DNA of 10,428 bases, taken from Tannerella sp. (GTDB lineage Bacteria; Bacteroidota; Bacteroidia; Bacteroidales; Tannerellaceae). Positions 1 through 6,540 of this stretch are shown here, piece by piece (within the stretch, counting starts at the first letter, position 1; each line of letters starts with the position of its first letter). The notes below the pieces were generated by a model, which did not search any database, was not told the origin of the DNA, and saw nothing but the letters and a program-made list of their open reading frames with translations. The DNA is taken from contig JAITQL010000092.1 in NCBI GenBank assembly GCA_031288935.1, positions 1 through 10,428 of the forward strand, in the 5' to 3' direction. The translations under genes and the position numbers were made by a program.

Positions 1-131
1 ACACGATAACGCAATATTTTGTATATTAGTACGTAGAGAATATCCGCAAGGATATATAACACACTCATGGGCAGCCGTGCGTGAGCTTTTGCCCATGCGC
101 ACAAAAAAAGATAAGCAATTTCACTTTTCAT
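1..131 (-). CDS. LpxL/HtrB-like lysophospholipid acyltransferase, N-terminal fragment
   Basis: Reading from an ATG at 131-129, 43 codons are open to the window edge, so the gene is cut and most of it lies to the left. The peptide starts MKSEIAYLFL and continues with a hydrophobic segment containing LPMSVLYILADILYVLIYK followed by LRYR. A short N-terminal membrane segment with an LP..VLY...D.LY pattern followed by a basic RYR is how Bacteroidetes members of the lauroyl/lysophospholipid acyltransferase family (lipid A late acyltransferase type) begin; this is from memory of the family. The catalytic HX4D motif would lie outside the window and cannot be checked. A TAccTTTG -7 box sits 22 bp upstream of the start, giving a leader of about 20 nt, so the gene is transcribed separately from lepA. 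The start is well supported; the family call rests on only 43 residues. Confidence 0.62.
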   Translation of the reverse strand, partial: MKSEIAYLFLCAWAKAHARLPMSVLYILADILYVLIYKILRYR

Positions 132-153
132 ATTTAACCGAATTGGAGGCGGG

Positions 154-161
154 CAAAGGTA
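154..161 (-). promoter_or_regulatory. -7 box of the acyltransferase gene
   Basis: On the minus strand this reads TACCTTTG, an exact match to the Bacteroidetes -7 consensus TAnnTTTG. It predicts a start near 150 and an approximately 20-nt leader before the ATG at 131. No good TTTG -33 element is seen at 19-21 bp; the nearest TTG is 24 bp upstream. Confidence 0.6.
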
Positions 162-175
162 CATCAATCCATTGA

Positions 176-313
176 TTAATTTATCCAACCGGAATGATAA
201 AATCTTTCGATATATTCAACAAGATTGCAATTGTATTTCACCGCTAATTTTTGGAGCGCTTTGAGTTCACTCTGTATAAACTGTTTCCGATATTCGGCTG
301 TTCCGGTTTCCAC
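176..313 (-). CDS. Candidate small protein of 45 aa, or the 3' part of a broken gene
   Basis: A GTG at 313-311 opens a 45-codon frame ending at a TAA (178-176). The product is hydrophilic and protein-like, with the amphipathic run ELKALQKLAVKYN and the C-terminus FYHSGWIN; I do not recognise it. Directly before the GTG, in the same frame, is a TAG (316-314), and before that the frame is open from 409 with a hydrophobic stretch GAGIIAIAVYNALTCGLD. The two halves together would make a plausible small membrane-anchored protein of about 76 aa, so this may be a pseudogene with one nonsense mutation, a GTG-initiated small gene, or chance. There is no -7 box just upstream; expression would have to come from lepA read-through. 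Confidence 0.3.
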   Translation of the reverse strand: METGTAEYRKQFIQSELKALQKLAVKYNCNLVEYIERFYHSGWIN

Positions 314-451
314 CTAATCCAAACCGCAGGTAAGGGCATTATAGACGGCAATCGCGATTATTCCCGCACCGGCTTTTATGGCACCCGGAGCGCCCTTCCT
401 TCCTTTCAAACGGGGGATGCAGGAACGGGGGCTGTTCGGGCGAACGTTTTC

Positions 452-2239
452 TCAATCCAGTTTCAATACGGCCAGGAAGGCTTTTTGGGGCACTTCGACC
501 GTTCCGATCTGCTTCATCCGTTTCTTGCCTTCCTTCTGTTTTTCCAGCAGCTTGCGCTTGCGTGAAACGTCGCCGCCGTAGCATTTGGCGGTTACGTCCT
601 TGCGTACGGCTTTCACCGTTTCGCGGGCAATGATCTTGGCGCCGATCGCCGCCTGAATCGCAATGTCGAACTGTTGACGGGGAATGAGTTCCTTCAGCTT
701 CTCGCACATCCGGCGTCCGAAGGCCACGCTGTTGTCGATGTGCGTCAGCGTCGACAGCGCGTCCACCGATTCGCCGTTCAGCAGAATATCCATTTTCACC
801 AGCCTCGACTCGCGAAAATCATGCAGATGATAGTCAAACGACGCATAGCCCTTGGAAATGCTTTTCAGCCTGTCGTAAAAGTCGATCACGATTTCACCCA
901 GCGGCATGTCGAAAAATACTTCGATCCGGTCTCCCGAAATGTATTCCTGTTTCACCAGTACGCCGCGCTTGCCCAGACAGAGTGTCATGATCGGCCCGAT
1001 GTAGGCCGTCCGCGTAATGACGGAGGCGCGGATGTAAGGCTCTTCGATATGGTCGATCAGCGTCGGATCGGGCAGGCCGCTGGGGTTATGCACCTCCAGA
1101 CAGTTCTCTTTCTTGTCGTACACCCGGTAAGAGACGTTCGGCACGGTGGTGATTACATCCATGTTAAACTCGCGGTCGAGGCGTTCCTGCACGATTTCCA
1201 TGTGCAGCAGTCCCAGGAAGCCGCAACGGAAGCCGAATCCCAGCGCCACCGAGCTTTCCGGCTGAAAAGTCAGGGAGGCGTCGTTCAGCTGCAGTTTTTC
1301 AAGCGAAGCCCGCAGGTTCTCGAAATCTTCCGTCTCGATCGGATAGACGCCTGCAAAGACCATCGACTTCACTTCCTCGAAACCGGCAATCGCTTCTTTC
1401 GCCGGCCGCGCCACATGGGTGATGGTATCGCCCACGCGCACTTCCCTGGACGTCTTGATGCCGGAGATGATGTACCCCACATCGCCCGTCCGCAATTCGT
1501 CGCGCGGACTCATGGTCAGTTTCAGGATGCCCACCTCGTCGGCGTCGTATTCCTTTTCCGTGGCGATGAATTTCACCCGGTCGTTTTTGCGGATGACGCC
1601 GTTTACTACCTTGAAATAGGCAATGATCCCGCGAAACGAGTTGAATACCGAATCAAAAATCAGGCATTGCAGCGGCGCGTCGGGATCGCCTTTCGGCGGC
1701 GGGATCCGTTCCACAATCGCATCCAGTACCTGAAACACGCCTTCGCCCGTCTTGCCGCTGGCGCGCAGAATCGTGTCCCGCTTACAGCCCAGCAGCTCGA
1801 CCACCTGATCTTCCACCTCGTCGGGCATGGCGCTGGGAAGGTCGATCTTGTTAATCACCGGGATGATTTCCAGGTCGTGTTCAATCGCCATGTAGAGGTT
1901 GGAAATCGTCTGCGCCTGAATACCCTGTGCCGCGTCTACAATCAGGAGCGCCCCTTCGCAGGCCGCAATCGAACGCGACACTTCGTACGAAAAATCGACA
2001 TGTCCGGGCGTATCAATCAAATTCAGGACGTAGGAATTGCCTTGAGAGTGGTAATTCATCTGGATGGCGTGACTTTTGATCGTAATGCCGCGTTCACGCT
2101 CCAGCTCCATATCGTCCAGCACCTGTGCCTGCAAATCTTTCCCCTCCACTGTTTTTGTATATTCCAGTAAACGGTCTGCTAACGTACTTTTGCCGTGGTC
2201 GATATGAGCGATAATACAGAAATTGCGAATCGGATTCAT
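452..2239 (-). CDS. lepA: Elongation factor 4 (LepA), back-translocating ribosomal GTPase
   Basis: Encodes 595 aa, the usual length for EF4, a cytoplasmic translational GTPase that acts on ribosomes and affects initiation/assembly and stalled elongation. All GTPase motifs are visible: G1 AHIDHGKST (residues 11-19), switch I RGITI (50-54), G3 DTPGH (76-80), G4 NKID (130-133) and G5 SGKTG (161-165). The LepA-specific C-terminal domain is present with [20 protein letters not shown] near the end. The start chosen is the ATG giving [17 protein letters not shown], which matches the family; an in-frame ATG 33 codons upstream is rejected because a TAccTTTG -7 box lies between the two. The gene is divergent from the TPR gene and appears monocistronic. 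Identification is secure. Confidence 0.97.
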   Translation of the reverse strand: MNPIRNFCIIAHIDHGKSTLADRLLEYTKTVEGKDLQAQVLDDMELERERGITIKSHAIQMNYHSQGNSYVLNLIDTPGHVDFSYEVSRSIAACEGALLIVDAAQGIQAQTISNLYMAIEHDLEIIPVINKIDLPSAMPDEVEDQVVELLGCKRDTILRASGKTGEGVFQVLDAIVERIPPPKGDPDAPLQCLIFDSVFNSFRGIIAYFKVVNGVIRKNDRVKFIATEKEYDADEVGILKLTMSPRDELRTGDVGYIISGIKTSREVRVGDTITHVARPAKEAIAGFEEVKSMVFAGVYPIETEDFENLRASLEKLQLNDASLTFQPESSVALGFGFRCGFLGLLHMEIVQERLDREFNMDVITTVPNVSYRVYDKKENCLEVHNPSGLPDPTLIDHIEEPYIRASVITRTAYIGPIMTLCLGKRGVLVKQEYISGDRIEVFFDMPLGEIVIDFYDRLKSISKGYASFDYHLHDFRESRLVKMDILLNGESVDALSTLTHIDNSVAFGRRMCEKLKELIPRQQFDIAIQAAIGAKIIARETVKAVRKDVTAKCYGGDVSRKRKLLEKQKEGKKRMKQIGTVEVPQKAFLAVLKLD

Positions 2240-2265
2240 CTGCGAAATTTTATTTTTTTGGTGGG

Positions 2266-2273
2266 CAAAGGTA
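2266..2273 (-). promoter_or_regulatory. -7 box of lepA
   Basis: The minus strand reads TACCTTTG, an exact TAnnTTTG match, placing the start near 2262 with a leader of about 23 nt to the lepA ATG at 2239. Its expected -33 region (roughly 2293-2298) overlaps the -7 box of the divergent TPR gene. A clear TTTG at -33 is not seen. Confidence 0.65.
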
Positions 2274-2295
2274 CTAATTATCGCATAAATAGTCT

Positions 2296-2303
2296 TATTT
2301 TTG
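2296..2303 (+). promoter_or_regulatory. -7 box of the TPR gene
   Basis: Reads TATTTTTG, matching TAnnTTTG, 28 bp before the ATG at 2332, so the leader would be about 25 nt. A clear -33 element is lacking; the expected place for it coincides with the lepA -7 box. T-rich composition makes a chance match more likely than for the lepA box. Confidence 0.45.
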
Positions 2304-2331
2304 GCATGGCATTTGATATAAATTCGGAGAA

Positions 2332-4464
2332 ATGACAATAAAAGAGATACATACCCACTATGCCGACATCACGGATGCGCTGAACGGCGGCGCGCTGAAG
2401 ACGGCCTTTGACCGGATTCAAAACCTGATATTCGGCGCTCAGGCTCATTCCTTTCAAAACAGGTTGGACGAGTTGCAGGAAACGTACCGGTACATGCTGC
2501 ATTACCATGCGGAGGGGTTCAAGGATCCGATGCAGGAACAGATTTATGCCCGTATCCGAACCGGGGCGTATGAACTGGCCGACCTTGTCAGGGACGAGTT
2601 GCTGATGGCCGGTTCGCAGAATATCTATTATGTGAACCGGCGCCAGCAGTCTCAGCATCCGGTGGAAGCGGCCGCCCTGATCGAAGGCCTGCAAACGCAG
2701 ATTGAACTGGAAGACCGGACTCATTTTGAACTGTCCGTCCATTTGCTCTTCAACCGGTTGTGGACAACTGCCTTTTTGTCCGAAGCAGAGGCGCTCGCCA
2801 TACGCAAGGCGTTGCAGGATGAGCGGACGCCGCAGCCGGCAACCTGTCAGGCGGTGTCGGGATTGCTGCTCGGGTTGCAAATGTCGTTCGACAGGGAAAA
2901 GCTCTACCTGCTTTTCGACGCGGCCTGTCATGCGGACGAGGAGGTCAAGATCCGCGCCATGATCGCGATTTGCCTGACGCTGTACAGGTACCGGCAACGA
3001 ACCGGGTACTGTCCCGGTATCCGGGAGCGGCTGGATGCGCTTGCGGAAATGCCCGGTTTCAAGCGGATCATGCGAACGATCGTGCTGCGTTTCATTCTTG
3101 CACGCGAAACGGAAAAGGTGACGCACAAGATGCAGGAGGAATTTCTGCCGGCCATGATGAAGTTCGCTCCGAAAATCAATCCCGACGCGCTGGCCGAACT
3201 GTCCGGCAACGACCTGAATCCGGAATGGGAAGAACTCCTCCTGTCGGACGGCAAGCTGACGAAGATCATGGAAGAATACGGCAGCCTGCAGGAGGAAGGA
3301 CTGGATGTGATGCACTCCACGGTCATTCACCTGAAGCACTTTGCCTTTTTCCGGATCGCCAGCAACTGGTTCCTGCCTTTTACCAGCCAGCATTCCACCT
3401 TCCGGAACAGCCCGAAGTTCAACGTTATTCTGGAGACCATGCGCCAGGCGTTCTTCATGTGCAATTCGGACAAATATTCCCTGTACTTCAGCTTTTCCCG
3501 GATTCCGGAAGAGTACCGGAAGGCGCTGATGCAGCAAATGAACAGCGACTTCAGCGAGATCAACGAGCAGCACGTGCTGGAACTGAAAAGCAAACAGAAC
3601 AGCGCGGAGCACGTCGCCGGTCAGTATATTCAGGATTTGTACCGCTTTTACAAACTGTTTCCGCACCGGATGGATTTTGAGGATATCTTCAACTGGACGC
3701 TGGATTTTCATCTGCTCCCGGATTTAAAACCGTATCTGTCCGACAGCGAGACATGGCTGAGCATCGCCGAACTGTACCTCCGCAAAGGGTATTACGAAGA
3801 TGCGCAGACGCTGTACAGCCAGTTGACCGAACGCGACGCGCAGGACGAGATGCTTTACCAGAAACTGGGTTACTGCAAGCAGATGACCGGCGACCTGCCG
3901 GGCGCGCTGGCGGCCTATCTGCGTGCCGAACTGCTCAAGCCGGACAGCAAATGGCTGATTCGCCGGATTGCCGACTGCTACCGCACCCTGAAACAGCCGG
4001 CCGAGGCGCTGGCCTTTTATCTCCGTTACGAACAGCTAAGCCCGGATACGGTTCAGACGCTGATTTATATCGGACACTGCCACCTGGAATTGAAGAATTA
4101 CGGCGAGGCGTTGAAATACTACTTCAAGGCCGACTACCTGGAGCCGGAAAGCCGCAAGGCCTGGCGTGCGATAGCCTGGTGTTCGTTCCTGACCGGAAAA
4201 TACGGTCAGGCGCTTCACTACTACCAAAAGATGCTGGATCACCAGCCGCAGACGCAGGATTTCCTCAACGCCGGACACACGGAGTGGGCGTTGCAGCACA
4301 TTCGCAAGGCGCTGGCCTGCTATCAGTCGGCCGTGCAAGCCGAAGCCGGCGACTTTGAAAAGTTCCTGACGCTTTTCCGGCAGGATATTCCCGACCTGAT
4401 ACAGGCCGGTATCGAACCGGTGGAAATCCCCATGCTGCTGGATCAGCTGAGGTATTCGATCTGA
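2332..4464 (+). CDS. Large tetratricopeptide-repeat protein of unknown function
   Basis: Encodes 710 aa without signal peptide or membrane segment, so it is probably cytoplasmic. The last third (about residues 473-675) is a run of roughly six degenerate TPR units: typical pieces are [51 protein letters not shown] and [17 protein letters not shown], each about 34 residues apart and often with Pro near the end of helix B (LKPDS, LSPDT, LEPES). The first 470 residues are alpha-helical and charged, contain no motif I know, and may be a helical-repeat scaffold too. TPR units mediate protein-protein contacts; the partner is unknown. The gene stands alone, divergent from lepA, followed by a terminator 170 bp downstream. 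The ATG was chosen because it follows the -7 box by 28 bp and no in-frame start lies between. The TPR assignment is firm, any role is not. Confidence 0.9.
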   Translation: MTIKEIHTHYADITDALNGGALKTAFDRIQNLIFGAQAHSFQNRLDELQETYRYMLHYHAEGFKDPMQEQIYARIRTGAYELADLVRDELLMAGSQNIYYVNRRQQSQHPVEAAALIEGLQTQIELEDRTHFELSVHLLFNRLWTTAFLSEAEALAIRKALQDERTPQPATCQAVSGLLLGLQMSFDREKLYLLFDAACHADEEVKIRAMIAICLTLYRYRQRTGYCPGIRERLDALAEMPGFKRIMRTIVLRFILARETEKVTHKMQEEFLPAMMKFAPKINPDALAELSGNDLNPEWEELLLSDGKLTKIMEEYGSLQEEGLDVMHSTVIHLKHFAFFRIASNWFLPFTSQHSTFRNSPKFNVILETMRQAFFMCNSDKYSLYFSFSRIPEEYRKALMQQMNSDFSEINEQHVLELKSKQNSAEHVAGQYIQDLYRFYKLFPHRMDFEDIFNWTLDFHLLPDLKPYLSDSETWLSIAELYLRKGYYEDAQTLYSQLTERDAQDEMLYQKLGYCKQMTGDLPGALAAYLRAELLKPDSKWLIRRIADCYRTLKQPAEALAFYLRYEQLSPDTVQTLIYIGHCHLELKNYGEALKYYFKADYLEPESRKAWRAIAWCSFLTGKYGQALHYYQKMLDHQPQTQDFLNAGHTEWALQHIRKALACYQSAVQAEAGDFEKFLTLFRQDIPDLIQAGIEPVEIPMLLDQLRYSI

Positions 4465-4637
4465 AAGCCGACGATCCTGCACAACAAGGGGTGTCAATGC
4501 AGAGTGACCGATTCGCTTTTCATAAATAATAAATTGCCTTTGACAGACGAACATGAAACATCATGGCGATCAAAATTGACATATCAATAACAATTCAAGA
4601 ATTATCGAATAAACAAAGAAAATGATGAAAACCGTTT
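4465..4637. other. AT-rich 3' region after the TPR gene
   Basis: No convincing gene. A promoter-like TTCG-N19-TGCCTTTG (4512-4542), one mismatch from each Bacteroidetes box, is followed by short frames (a 20-codon one at 4563-4625, starting MAIKIDIS) and then the strong terminator. It may be only a long 3' UTR or may hold a small transcript of about 130 nt. Confidence 0.3.
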
Positions 4638-4677
4638 AAGAGGTTGCCCGTATCATACGGGTAACCTCTTTTATTTT
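4638..4677 (+). terminator. Intrinsic terminator after the TPR gene
   Basis: Two 16-nt arms, 4638-4653 (AAGAGGTTGCCCGTAT) and 4655-4670, pair along their whole length with one G-U wobble; sterically the loop is TATCATA-like. The hairpin is followed by TTATTTT, so it works best for plus-strand transcription. On the minus strand it is followed by TTAAACGG and lacks a U-run. Confidence 0.85.
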
Positions 4678-4689
4678 GACCGGTTCTGT

Positions 4690-4743
4690 CCGGCGCCCCG
4701 GCAGCCGGTTTTTACCGGCTGTCGAGCGGGCACGGGGCGCCGG
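4690..4743. repeat. GC-rich nested hairpin between convergent genes
   Basis: An outer 11-bp perfect stem CCGGCGCCCCG (4690-4700) pairs with 4733-4743, and it encloses an inner 8-bp stem CAGCCGGT (4702-4709) with 4714-4721 closed by TTTT. It lies 27 bp beyond the stop of the minus-strand 219-aa gene and could stop its transcription or protect the 3' end, but no U-run follows on either strand, so it is not a standard terminator. Confidence 0.6.
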
Positions 4744-4769
4744 TTTGGACACCGCAAAAAACCTCCCGC

Positions 4770-5429
4770 CTACGGAATGATGGCGGATCCAATTTCGCTC
4801 CACGGCCCTTTTTCGCCGCGCGTATTTTCCCACCGCAGGCAGAAGTAGACCGTCCGGCCGCGCTCGTTCTCGTCGAATTCCAGGGCGAAGGGCGTGCGCG
4901 TGGCAAAGGCCGAATGCGTCAAATCCTCCACGCTCGCGGGCGGCGCGCCGAGAATCGCCCACCGCACTTCCACGCCCCGCATGTGACGCGGTTTCGCCCG
5001 GTTGGTGCGGCCGTGAGCCAGGAAATAGAGCTTCAGGCAACGAATCACCGAACTGTCGACCGTAAAGTCCGGGTACGAATCGGCGGGCTGCGCCGGCGTG
5101 CGCGAGTGCGACGGAAGCGCAATACCCATCGCCGCCAGTTCGACGGCGCTCACGCGCGGATTGTGAATCAGCAGCTGCGCCAGCTGCCGCAGTTTCAGTT
5201 GAAAATCCCTGCGCGCGTTCTGTTTGACAAAAGTAATCACCTGCGTGCGCGTCTGAGGATTCAGGTAGGCTTCCCATGCGCTGTCCCACGCCGCTTTCTT
5301 CGGATAGAACTCGGCATTCAGCCAGTCCGCATCCAAATTCCATGCCTGCACGTTTGCCTGCACCGTTTCACTGACGATCTGCTGCCTCACATCGAAGTCA
5401 ACATCTTTTCTTGGAATTGTCTTATCCAT
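4770..5429 (-). CDS. Bacteroidales protein of unknown function, 219 aa
   Basis: Starts MDKTIPRKDVDFDVRQQ and has no signal peptide. The N-terminal half (about 1-105) is helical and Trp-rich, with an AW..AWEAYLNPQTRTQV region and FVKQNARRDFQLKLRQLAQ. The second half (about 115-219) looks like a beta-sandwich, possibly fibronectin-III-like, with RGVEVRWAIL, FALEFDENERGRTVYFCLRWEN and the ending RGEKGPWSEIGSAIIP. I recall a family of about 220-aa Bacteroidetes proteins with this same C-terminal pattern (RWEN.RGEKGPWSE...AIIP), but know no function or name for it. The ATG at 5429 lies 25 nt downstream of the stop of the heptad-repeat frame on the same strand and has no -7 box of its own, suggesting cotranscription. 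Codon use is GC-rich and normal for the window. The reading frame is certain, the function is not. Confidence 0.8.
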   Translation of the reverse strand: MDKTIPRKDVDFDVRQQIVSETVQANVQAWNLDADWLNAEFYPKKAAWDSAWEAYLNPQTRTQVITFVKQNARRDFQLKLRQLAQLLIHNPRVSAVELAAMGIALPSHSRTPAQPADSYPDFTVDSSVIRCLKLYFLAHGRTNRAKPRHMRGVEVRWAILGAPPASVEDLTHSAFATRTPFALEFDENERGRTVYFCLRWENTRGEKGPWSEIGSAIIP

Positions 5430-5454
5430 ACTGTTTATTTTATAATGTAATCAA

Positions 5455-5907
5455 TCAAATCCTATCAATACTCCCGGATACATGATTCATGTATTCGGAT
5501 ATGTCACTCGCATGACCGGAAATGCAGTTCATATTTCCGGGCACGCCGCTCGCGTGCCCGGGTACGCGAGTCATATTCCCGGGCACGCCATCCGCGTGCC
5601 CGGATACGCGGGTCATATTCCCGGGCACGCCACTCGCGTACCCGGATACGCGGGTCATATTCCCGGGCACGCCACTCGCGTACCCGGATACGCGGATCAT
5701 ATTTCCGGGCACGCCACTCGCGTACCCGGAAACGCGGATTATATTCCCGGATACGCGGATCGCATGCCCGAATACATGAGAAGTGTATCCTTGTACGCCT
5801 TCAATGTATTCGGGAATATGTAAAGAACTTCTTTCTCCGCAGATTGCATATCGCAGTTTACGGAAAAAGTCTCTTGAAATACGTATTATTGTCCCTGTTT
5901 TTTTCAT
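5455..5907 (-). CDS. Heptad-repeat protein, 150 aa, Pro/Gly-rich
   Basis: An ATG at 5907 opens MKKTGTIIRISRDFFRKLRY, a basic N-terminus of about 34 residues. Then come about 17 consecutive heptads of the pattern x-x-x-[VI]-[SP]-G-[YNH], typically alternating ASGVPGN and MTRVSGY, ending MNHVSGSIDRI. No family is recognised. The PG and SG pairs every seven residues suggest a regular chain of beta-turns, as in elastin-like or solenoid proteins; this is inference. Support for this strand is the exact -7 box TAtcTTTG 24 bp upstream, a natural MKK start outside the repeats, and the codirectional 219-aa gene 25 nt downstream. Against certainty, the plus strand is also open across the repeats, and substitutions between units do not clearly favour synonymous changes on either strand. 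It could be a spurious frame over a non-coding minisatellite. Confidence 0.5.
   Translation of the reverse strand: MKKTGTIIRISRDFFRKLRYAICGERSSLHIPEYIEGVQGYTSHVFGHAIRVSGNIIRVSGYASGVPGNMIRVSGYASGVPGNMTRVSGYASGVPGNMTRVSGHADGVPGNMTRVPGHASGVPGNMNCISGHASDISEYMNHVSGSIDRI
5461..5817. repeat. 21-bp tandem repeat array (17 units, 42-bp higher order)
   Basis: Seventeen head-to-tail 21-bp units without spacers. Two unit types alternate in the middle: GCGGGTCATATTCCCGGGCAC-like and GCCACTCGCGTACCCGGATAC-like, giving a 42-bp period. The pair at 5608-5649 is repeated exactly at 5650-5691; units become more degenerate towards both ends (for example 5461-5502 and 5776-5817). The core RTN-CCC-GGN-NAY is close to its own reverse complement, so each unit can fold and both strands translate into [VI]-P-G-[YHN]. 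No indels break the 21-bp phase. Confidence 0.95.
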
Positions 5908-5930
5908 CGTGTCAAAAGAATTATAGACAA

Positions 5931-5938
5931 CAAAGATA
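5931..5938 (-). promoter_or_regulatory. -7 box upstream of the heptad-repeat frame
   Basis: The minus strand reads TATCTTTG, an exact TAnnTTTG match, 24 bp from the ATG at 5907, predicting a leader of about 20 nt. The expected -33 region touches the 8-bp tandem repeat at 5960-5996, whose minus strand supplies repeated TTGAAT. Confidence 0.6.
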
Positions 5939-5959
5939 CATATTTTTCGGAAGGAATAA

Positions 5960-5996
5960 ATTCAATGATTCAAAAATTCAAAGATTCAAGAATTCG
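5960..5996. repeat. 8-bp tandem repeat ATTCAANN
   Basis: ATTCAA recurs with exact 8-bp spacing at 5960, 5968, 5976 and 5984, with a degenerate fifth copy at 5992 (ATTCGC). It sits immediately upstream of the -7 box for the heptad-repeat frame. Being short and in phase it could change length by slippage. Confidence 0.8.
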
Positions 5997-6167
5997 CTTT
6001 GCGCAGATTGACGCAAATCTCCCGAAAGCCATCCGAAGAGGATATCGCTGCGCTTCATTGAGGGGTGTTCATATTGAACGCTGCGTGTTCCGTTTCTATC
6101 CATCATGCTCGTTTTTCCATGGACAGGCAATTCCTGACGGACGGTTGTTCGGGCAATGGCCGCGCCG

Positions 6168-6289
6168 CCATTCCGTGAGGAATGGGAGTTCGGTAGAAAC
6201 GACAGGCTCACGTTGATGTTGCATCCCGTACGGGATGCAAGAGGGTCGACGGAACGGTTTTCTACCGAACTGCCATCCCCAACGGGATG
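6168..6289. repeat. REP-like palindrome cluster
   Basis: Three similar hairpins lie in a row: CCATTCC-GTGA-GGAATGG (6168-6185), a perfect 22-bp palindrome made of TTGCATCCCGT and its complement (6219-6240), and CATCCC-CAAC-GGGATG (6274-6289). A 13-bp inverted repeat, AGTTCGGTAGAAA at 6187-6199 and its complement at 6259-6271, brackets the central palindrome, so 6187-6271 can fold as one cruciform. Repeated CATCCC/GGGATG stems flanked by CTACCGA-type arms resemble dispersed intergenic repeats of Bacteroidetes, possibly REP-type; that resemblance is from memory. Confidence 0.75.
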
Positions 6290-6300
6290 TGTAGCCTCTC

Positions 6301-6349
6301 CACGGTCGGCAAGGGGGCAAGCCCCCTTGTTGGTATTGGCACGGTCGGC
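6301..6349. repeat. Hairpin framed by a 10-bp direct repeat
   Basis: CACGGTCGGC occurs at 6301-6310 and again at 6340-6349. Between them is a strong hairpin with 9-bp arms CAAGGGGGC (6310-6318) and GCCCCCTTG (6321-6329). The direct repeat could be a remnant of target duplication or simply part of a repeat family; no transposase is present. Confidence 0.6.
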
Positions 6350-6362
6350 GGCATGTCGCGCC

Positions 6363-6390
6363 GTAGAGACGTGGCGCGCCCCGTCTGTAC
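6363..6390. repeat. 28-bp imperfect palindrome
   Basis: GTAGAGACGTGGCG (6363-6376) pairs with 6377-6390 with two mismatches, centred on GGCGCGCC. GTAGAGACG...CGTCT.TAC palindromes are, from memory, a frequent type of dispersed intergenic element in Bacteroidetes and some cyanobacteria. Confidence 0.6.
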
Positions 6391-6540
6391 TGCGGGATAC
6401 CGTGCGGTCGCCGTGTTCATTGGTCTGAACGGTGATTTCCATATGATTGAAATGATTTTCATGATGAAGAAGAATCATATGAATCAAAACAATCATTCTA
6501 AAATCACAGTTCAGACAGTATTCATCATTCTTCATTCTCA

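Larger units (their letters stand above)
132..451. other. Gap between lepA and the acyltransferase gene
   Basis: This 320-bp stretch holds the acyltransferase -7 box (154-161) and, on the minus strand, one reading frame interrupted by a TAG (176-409, described separately). No convincing terminator for lepA is visible: the only hairpin next to its stop is a short GTTCG/CGAAC stem near 436-447 without a U-run. The plus strand has only an overlap-type frame extending into lepA, which I do not believe. Confidence 0.5.
5908..6540. other. 633-bp gap rich in palindromes, no gene
   Basis: Between the heptad-repeat frame and comF. From left: the -7 box and 8-bp repeat; about 6000-6165 without recognised structure; a cluster of hairpins and inverted repeats (6168-6390); and an AT-rich stretch with a 9-bp inverted repeat (CATATGATT at 6440-6448, reversed at 6473-6481). 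Long open frames cross it on both strands but follow the palindromes, change frame relative to known genes, and have no family resemblance. No transposase, tRNA or other gene is visible. Confidence 0.6.

Noticed and set aside
674..2170. Long plus-strand frame (498 codons) opposite lepA
   Set aside because: Antisense to a certain lepA gene, His/Arg/Val-rich composition typical of a GC-rich shadow frame, no family resemblance.
2278..3711. Long minus-strand frame (477 codons) opposite the TPR gene
   Set aside because: Covers the TPR coding region and the lepA promoter; composition is shadow-like and no motif is seen.
4636..5343. Minus-strand frame of 235 codons overlapping the 219-aa gene
   Set aside because: Alternative frame of the 219-aa gene, Arg/Ala/Gly-rich, and it runs into the terminator hairpins.
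5461..5817. CRISPR array
   Set aside because: Units are directly adjacent 21-mers with no unique spacers and no cas genes nearby.
6440..6481. Terminator after comF from the CATATGATT inverted repeat
   Set aside because: Arms are only 9 bp of AT-rich sequence with a 24-base loop and no U-run, so a terminator role is not supported.
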